Shown one piece after another: positions 42,829-46,828 of a stretch of DNA of 46,828 nucleotides. This stretch comes from Clostridium lacusfryxellense (lineage in GTDB: Bacteria > Bacillota > Clostridia > Clostridiales > Clostridiaceae): the NCBI RefSeq assembly GCF_018861735.1, contig NZ_JAHLEB010000039.1:1-46828 (forward strand). Reading direction: 5' to 3'. Position 1 is the stretch's first letter, and each line of letters opens with the position of its first letter. The notes under the pieces are model-generated. The model did no database searches. It was not told the DNA's origin and saw only the letters and a list, made by a program, of their open reading frames with translations. Position numbers and translations under genes: made by a program.

Positions 42829-43181
42829 TGGTGATGATGTTCGCCATGATGATTACAAGTTACATCTTTATTTTCAAGCGTTCCATTAATATATTCGTCA
42901 AGTACCTTTTTATATTCTCCTGATGCTCCTTTTATTACTTGGAGACCATTTTGTTCTAAACCACTAATTGCACCTCCGCCAATTCCACCAGTAATAACGA
43001 CTGTCGCTCCCTGGTTTTTGAGTAGGTCTGCCAATCCTTGATGCTGGTGTGAAAGCTCAGTTGCAGATATTTCTTCAAAGCTTAGAACTTTTTTATCTTC
43101 AATAGTTGCAATAACAAAACTTTTGCTCATTCCAAAGTGTTGATTCACCAAACTACCTTTATTAGGTATTGCTATTTTCAT
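42825..43181 (-). CDS. NifX-family metal-cluster-binding-like protein with His tail
   Basis: This 118-aa protein has the same fold as the genes at 36471 and 39392: MKIAIPNKGSLVNQHFGMSKSF, VVITGGIGGGAISGLEQNG. The C-terminus is His-rich (CNHHGEHHHQ), suggesting metal binding. It has its own promoter with two operator copies (43202-43259) and lies 77 bases after the second DUF134 gene, its probable regulator. Confidence 0.88.
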   Translation of the reverse strand: MKIAIPNKGSLVNQHFGMSKSFVIATIEDKKVLSFEEISATELSHQHQGLADLLKNQGATVVITGGIGGGAISGLEQNGLQVIKGASGEYKKVLDEYINGTLENKDVTCNHHGEHHHQ

Positions 43182-43201
43182 AATATATCACCTCTTTTAT
43201 T

Positions 43202-43259
43202 TGTCATATGCCATTTAAAGTATAATACTATTATAGTTTATTGTCAAATGCCAATAAAC
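43202..43259 (-). promoter_or_regulatory. Promoter and two operators of the NifX-like gene
   Basis: On the minus strand TTGACA (43247-43242) and TATACT (43224-43219) are 17 bp apart. A perfect dyad GTTTATTG-N8-CAATAAAC (43236-43259) covers the -35, and a second core copy (TGGCATATGACA, 43213-43202) lies in the leader. Core and position match 36389-36450. Confidence 0.75.
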
Positions 43260-43711
43260 TATTTTTCGGAAATAGTATTTTTATTACATGACCTAAGACA
43301 AAAACTACTTCGTTTATTACAAGTCACTTGCTTGGAACCACAAGAGGGGCAAATTTTTCTATCTTCTTCATATTTTATTTCATAAGTATTAGAGCAAGAT
43401 ATACATTTGAATTCACATACATTTCGTGTATAGTTACCACCGCTTATATTTATTGCTTTTCCCTCTATTAAGGCTATAGCAATCTTTTTTCGTGCACTAT
43501 CAATTATATTCTGAAAAGTTTGTCTTGAAACTAACATTTTTTTTGCACACTCTTCCTGATTTAGATCTTCAACATCCTTAAGCCTCATTGCCTCAAACTC
43601 TTCAACTTTTATAAGAATGTCTTCAATTTCACATTTTCGCCTTCCTGCGGGTGTGAAATATGTATATTGGGGTAGATTTTCCACTTTTCTGTTTTTCACT
43701 GGTCTAGCCAT
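43259..43711 (-). CDS. DUF134-family DNA-binding protein (second copy)
   Basis: This 150-aa homologue of the gene at 39766 begins MARPVKNRKVENLPQ, has the HTH LNQEECAKKMLVSRQTFQNIIDSARKKIA, nearly identical to the first copy, and CEFKCISCSN, CPSCGS and CLRSC in the tail. The near-identical recognition helix (VSRQTFQN) predicts that both copies bind the same DNA. AAGGAGAATATCA precedes the ATG. Confidence 0.88.
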   Translation of the reverse strand: MARPVKNRKVENLPQYTYFTPAGRRKCEIEDILIKVEEFEAMRLKDVEDLNQEECAKKMLVSRQTFQNIIDSARKKIAIALIEGKAINISGGNYTRNVCEFKCISCSNTYEIKYEEDRKICPSCGSKQVTCNKRSSFCLRSCNKNTISEK

Positions 43712-43766
43712 TGATATTCTCCTTGCTTTTCATAAATGATATTTATTTGTGGCTTATGCTAATAAA

Positions 43767-43802
43767 ATTTTACATCCTAATATCATTAATGTCAAATGAT
43801 AT
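43767..43802 (-). promoter_or_regulatory. Promoter of the second DUF134 gene
   Basis: On the minus strand TTGACA (43795-43790) and TAAAAT (43772-43767) are 17 bp apart. The -35 lies inside a dyad ATATCATT-N7-AATGATAT and shares TTTGACA with the operators at 36389 and 43236; a weaker core copy (TTATTAGCATAAG) lies downstream, near 43764-43752. Confidence 0.65.
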
Positions 43803-43804
43803 TG

Positions 43805-43856
43805 TTTAAAACATGAAGAAAACATGCTATCAATAAAGTTAGCATGTTCCATGTTT
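43805..43856 (-). terminator. Terminator of the secreted DUF2680-type gene
   Basis: AACATGCTA/TAGCATGTT forms the inner stem and AAACATG/CATGTTT the outer stem; on the minus strand TTTTCTTC follows the inner stem. Confidence 0.65.
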
Positions 43857-43881
43857 AGATTATATAATACTATTAGTAGTT

Positions 43882-44382
43882 TTATTTAGAAAATCCCCTG
43901 CCACCGCCCATCATTCCACCACCACTTCCATGAGCATTTCCTCTTCCATTTGAATTTTTGTTCCCTTCACCAAAATTACCTGTACAAGACTCTGCATTAG
44001 TTTTTAAGTTTTCCTTTAAAATAGCACCTTCTTCTTTAGTTATAGTGCCTTTTGTTATAGCAGTGTCTACTGCTTTGGATTTCTCTGCCAGTAGTGCAGC
44101 CTGAAAGGCTTCTTCACTCATTCCTTTGCCTTTTGCAAGTTCATATACAGTTTTTCCAGAATTAAGTTCGTCTGTTATCTGAGCGCTTGTTAATCCTAGT
44201 TTATCTTTAAGAACAGAGGTTACGTAGTCATATCCTCTAAGTCCCGTAGCTCTTGCCATTCCTAAAGCTTGGTGAATTGTTGCCTGTTTAGTATCACCAG
44301 AGGTTTCTGCGGCAAATACTGTACCTGTAGCTCCGAGTATTAGTGTTAAAGTCAATGCGATTGCTATTTTTTTGCTTTTCAT
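43882..44382 (-). CDS. Secreted DUF2680-type protein with Gly/Met-rich tail
   Basis: This 166-aa protein has a cleavable signal peptide (about 1-24, ending VFAAE), helical repeats resembling the SHOCT/DUF2680 pattern (GLTSAQITDELNSGKTVYELAKGKGMSEEAFQAALL), then a Gly/Asn-rich tail ending GGGMMGGGRGF. ATG 44382 is chosen for AAGGAGGAAT upstream; another ATG at 44403 lacks an SD. It is divergent from a two-component system, which may control it. Function is unknown; the Met/Cys/Gly tail could bind metal. Confidence 0.75.
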   Translation of the reverse strand: MKSKKIAIALTLTLILGATGTVFAAETSGDTKQATIHQALGMARATGLRGYDYVTSVLKDKLGLTSAQITDELNSGKTVYELAKGKGMSEEAFQAALLAEKSKAVDTAITKGTITKEEGAILKENLKTNAESCTGNFGEGNKNSNGRGNAHGSGGGMMGGGRGFSK

Positions 44383-44529
44383 TTTTATTCCTCCTTGAAT
44401 CATTTTTTTGTTTGGTATACGTATATCATAACGAAATTATAGTTTTGAAAAGTGTTATTTTTGTGTCATTTATATTAAATAAAATTTATTATTTTGCCAC
44501 AATTAGTACACAATCCACTAGTTGATAAA

Positions 44530-44538
44530 TGGTATAAT
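44530..44538 (+). promoter_or_regulatory. Extended -10 promoter of the two-component operon
   Basis: TG-G-TATAAT lies 28 bases before the response-regulator ATG; no clear -35 at 17 bp. Confidence 0.45.
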
Positions 44539-44566
44539 TTAATAAATGATTACTGGAGGGGAAGTT

Positions 44567-45259
44567 ATGGGTAAGAAGATACTAGTTGCAGATGATAATG
44601 AAGAGATTATAAAAATTATAAAACCTTATCTTATTAAAGAAGGTTTTGAGGTAATAACTGCATATGACGGAAATGAAGCTTTAGTTAAAAATACAGAATA
44701 TAATCCGTCGCTTATTCTTTTGGATATTATGATGCCCCGCAGAAATGGGTTAGAGGTTTGCGCCGAAATAAGAAAAACTTCAAATGTACCTATAATAATG
44801 ATTACTGCAAGAAGTGATGATGGTGATAAGATAATGGCTTTAGATACTGGAGCTGATGATTATATAGTAAAACCTTTTAGCCCGGGAGAAGTTGTCGCGA
44901 GAGTTAAAGCTGTTCTTAGAAGAATAGTTACAAGTGAAAAAGAAAAGATAACTGTAATTAAATATAATTGCCTTAAAATTGATATAGGGAATTATTCTGT
45001 TAAGATAGACGATAGTACTGTAAATTTAACAAAAAAAGAAATAGAAGTGTTATGGATGCTTGCAAATTCACCTAATAAAATTCTTTCAAGGGATGATCTG
45101 CTGGATAATATATGGGGAACTGAGTATTTTGGAGATCCAAGAACTGTAGACACTCATATTAAGAGACTAAGGGCAAAGCTTAAACTAGAAAATCAATATA
45201 GCTGGAACATTAAAACTGTATGGTCGCTTGGATATAAATTTGAGGTTAATTATGATTAA
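44567..45259 (+). CDS. OmpR/PhoB-type response regulator
   Basis: This 230-aa protein has a receiver domain (Asp-Asp at 9-10, phospho-acceptor Asp53 in LLDIMMP, Thr in ITAR, Lys in VKPF) and a C-terminal winged helix (about 130-228; RTVDTHIKRLRAKL). ATG 44567 follows GGAGGGGAAG; the ATG at 44546 lacks an SD. It is coupled to the kinase gene by an 8-base overlap. Confidence 0.95.
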   Translation: MGKKILVADDNEEIIKIIKPYLIKEGFEVITAYDGNEALVKNTEYNPSLILLDIMMPRRNGLEVCAEIRKTSNVPIIMITARSDDGDKIMALDTGADDYIVKPFSPGEVVARVKAVLRRIVTSEKEKITVIKYNCLKIDIGNYSVKIDDSTVNLTKKEIEVLWMLANSPNKILSRDDLLDNIWGTEYFGDPRTVDTHIKRLRAKLKLENQYSWNIKTVWSLGYKFEVNYD

Positions 45260-46694
45260 AAGAAGTATAAGTACTAAACTAACAGCAGGGTTTGTATTAA
45301 TAGTACTAATATCCACCTTATGTATAGGCATAATTGCAATAAATATATTTAAGAATAGTATATTTAATATGAAAGAAAAAAATATTACTCTACATGCTAA
45401 AAAATTAGCAACTGTAATAGAACCCTATATTGAAAATGATATGGAAACAAAGGAGTATAAAGATATCATAAAGGGAGTTAGTTCATTTGATAACACAAAA
45501 GTATGGCTAGTTAGCTTAGAGGGTGAGATTAGAACGATTTATGAAAATGATGAAAAAGCCTTAGAGAAAAACTCAGAAGTTCAAAGCGTCTATTCAGAGA
45601 TTATTACAAGTGCAATTAGCGGTAGCTCAAAATCGTTGCAAGGATATAATACTTATTATGAAGAGAATATGATGAGTATTTCAGTTCCTATTACAAATAG
45701 TAATAATAAAGTAATTGGGGTAATCATCGTTCATTCTTCTACTTTCGATTTATCAAGTTCTATGGACGAATTTTTTATTTATCTGATTGCTGCACTTCTA
45801 GGTGAAATTGCAATTGCGGGTTTATTAAGTTTCTATTTTTCTAAAAATATAACAAAACCTATTAAAATAATTAATGAGGCAGCTATGCAAATGACAGGAC
45901 GAAATTTTAATGTTAAAACAAATATATACCAAAAAGATGAGATTGGGGAGTTATCAACTTCCTTCGATATATTATCAGCAAGGCTCGAATATAACATTGG
46001 GCAGCAAAAAAAACTAGAACAGATGCGCAAGGATTTTGTAGCAAATGTGTCCCATGAATTTAGAACGCCTCTAACTATAATAAGAGGAAATCTTGAAGGA
46101 CTGTATGACGAAGTAATACCAACGCAGGAGGTTCATGAAAATTATTTTATATTAATTAAAGAGACAAAAAGACTTGAGGCCCTGGTAGCGGATTTGCTTA
46201 GTTTAAGTCAACTAGAATCTGGGAAGGTAGTATTGAATTTTCAAAACATTGACATCAAAACAATACTTTTGGATATAACTCGGGTATTAAAACCAATAAC
46301 TAAAGCAAAAAACATAGAACTAGAGTTAATTGATGAGAAGGACTTGCCGGCGGTTTGGAGTGATTATGATAAACTTAAGCAGTTATTAATAATTTTTATA
46401 GACAATGCCATTAAGTTTTCTCCGCAAAGTAGTAAAATACATCTAGTTATAAATTTTTTGGAAACTGTTTCAATTACAATAATTGACCATGGGATAGGAA
46501 TTAGCAAAGATGATATTCCTTTTATTGGGGAAAGATTTTATAAAGCAGATAAGGCAAGAGAATACTCAGCGAAAGGTACAGGATTAGGTATTTCTATTGC
46601 TAAACATCTAATTAAGATCTTAAATTGCCAGCTTGAAATAGAAAGTCAAATAAATATAGGAACACAAATTAAAATAAAATTTTTAAAGTTATAA
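45252..46694 (+). CDS. Sensor histidine kinase (HisKA)
   Basis: This 480-aa membrane kinase has TM1 (about 10-32), an outside sensing domain of about 140 residues, TM2 (about 172-195), HAMP, HisKA with His268 in VSHEFRTPLT and the ATP-binding domain with DNAIKFSPQ, DHGIGI and GTGLGISIAKHL. ATG 45252 overlaps the regulator stop. The signal is unknown; the divergent secreted protein at 43882 suggests envelope or metal stress. Confidence 0.93.
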   Translation: MIKRSISTKLTAGFVLIVLISTLCIGIIAINIFKNSIFNMKEKNITLHAKKLATVIEPYIENDMETKEYKDIIKGVSSFDNTKVWLVSLEGEIRTIYENDEKALEKNSEVQSVYSEIITSAISGSSKSLQGYNTYYEENMMSISVPITNSNNKVIGVIIVHSSTFDLSSSMDEFFIYLIAALLGEIAIAGLLSFYFSKNITKPIKIINEAAMQMTGRNFNVKTNIYQKDEIGELSTSFDILSARLEYNIGQQKKLEQMRKDFVANVSHEFRTPLTIIRGNLEGLYDEVIPTQEVHENYFILIKETKRLEALVADLLSLSQLESGKVVLNFQNIDIKTILLDITRVLKPITKAKNIELELIDEKDLPAVWSDYDKLKQLLIIFIDNAIKFSPQSSKIHLVINFLETVSITIIDHGIGISKDDIPFIGERFYKADKAREYSAKGTGLGISIAKHLIKILNCQLEIESQINIGTQIKIKFLKL

Positions 46695-46728
46695 ATCCAC
46701 CTATGAACTAGGTGGATTTATTTTTTTT
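46691..46728 (+). terminator. Intrinsic terminator of the two-component operon
   Basis: TAAATCCACCTA pairs with TAGGTGGATTTA around a 5-base loop, followed by eight Ts. A group II intron begins directly behind it. Confidence 0.93.
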
Positions 46729-46729
46729 G

Positions 46730-46828
46730 GTGCGCCCAGCATGGGCGCAATCTAATGGGTGAAAGTCCCTAGCACGGGTTAATAGTGCCAAGTGCATAGC
46801 TTAAGACAAGGGTGTCCATGGTGACGTG
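46730..46828 (+). mobile_element. 5' end of a group IIC-like intron, cut by window edge
   Basis: The sequence begins GTGCGCCCAGCATGGGCGCA and continues with GGGTGAAAGTCCC and CAAGGGTGTCCATGGTGACG, the order seen in domain I of bacterial group IIC introns such as that of Oceanobacillus iheyensis (GUGUGCCCGGCAUGGGUGCA, GGGUGAGAGUCCC, CAAGGGUGUCCGUGGCGAC). Class C introns are known to insert behind intrinsic terminators, as here. The reverse-transcriptase gene would lie outside the window. Confidence 0.88.

Noticed and set aside
1-46828. tRNA, rRNA or CRISPR arrays
   Set aside because: No GC-rich RNA-gene blocks, cloverleaf-like segments or regularly spaced 25-40 bp repeats were seen; the only regular array is the 20-bp hairpin series at 19180.

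Overview
The window is low-GC DNA with purine-rich Shine-Dalgarno (SD) sites, frequent GTG/TTG starts, U-tailed intrinsic terminators and strictly anaerobic metabolism. It carries butyryl-CoA dehydrogenase, thiolase, an electron-bifurcating [FeFe] hydrogenase, anaerobic purine breakdown and Fe-S biology. This fits a Clostridium sensu stricto chromosome; species is not assigned. No rRNA, tRNA, CRISPR array or prophage is seen. Layout: (1) 1-5.3 kb: butyryl-CoA dehydrogenase (cut by the left edge), a ferritin-like protein, a PAS-PAS sigma-54 activator and thiolase. Both bcd and thlA have exact GG-N10-GC sigma-54 promoters, and two palindromes sit upstream of thlA, so the activator probably controls butyrate-pathway genes on both sides of itself. 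(2) 5.4-7 kb: phosphatidylserine synthase and a polysaccharide deacetylase. (3) 7-14.6 kb: a putative H2-sensing module (2Fe-2S protein, PAS-bearing [FeFe] hydrogenase lacking the proton-relay cysteine, PP2C phosphatase) converging on the HydCBA-type bifurcating hydrogenase operon. (4) 15-18.7 kb: metal chaperone, phosphodiesterase, an unknown nuclease-like protein, a DMT transporter and a 2-hydroxyacid dehydrogenase lacking the usual catalytic Arg. (5) 18.7-36.3 kb: purine/uric-acid degradation. Guanine deaminase and an unassigned PLP enzyme diverge from ygeX-ygeY-ygeW-hydantoinase-ssnA-DHOD-like flavoprotein, followed by two complete three-subunit molybdenum hydroxylases and a MobA-like nucleotidyltransferase. 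A 286-bp inverted-repeat element separates the two hydroxylase sets. (6) 36.4-43.8 kb: a cluster resembling the Desulfovibrio orange-protein (ORP) operon (NifX-like protein, two ferredoxin-bearing MinD-type ATPases, an Mrp-NifX fusion, a DUF134 regulator). A second NifX/DUF134 pair follows on the other strand, with a small sulfur-relay cluster (two rhodaneses, a thioredoxin, a broken 4Fe-4S membrane protein) between them. Related operator sequences overlap the -35 boxes of the two NifX loci. A decayed radical SAM maturase lies in the gap. (7) 43.9-46.8 kb: a secreted DUF2680-type protein diverging from an OmpR/HisKA two-component system; just after its terminator a group IIC-like intron begins and runs off the right edge. 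How the genes may work together: purines (guanine, xanthine, urate) would be deaminated, reduced or hydroxylated and ring-opened by the cluster, and the diaminopropionate, amide and carbamoyl intermediates passed to YgeX, YgeY and YgeW. Reducing equivalents would leave through butyrate formation and H2 production, with the sensory hydrogenase matching expression to H2 or redox state.
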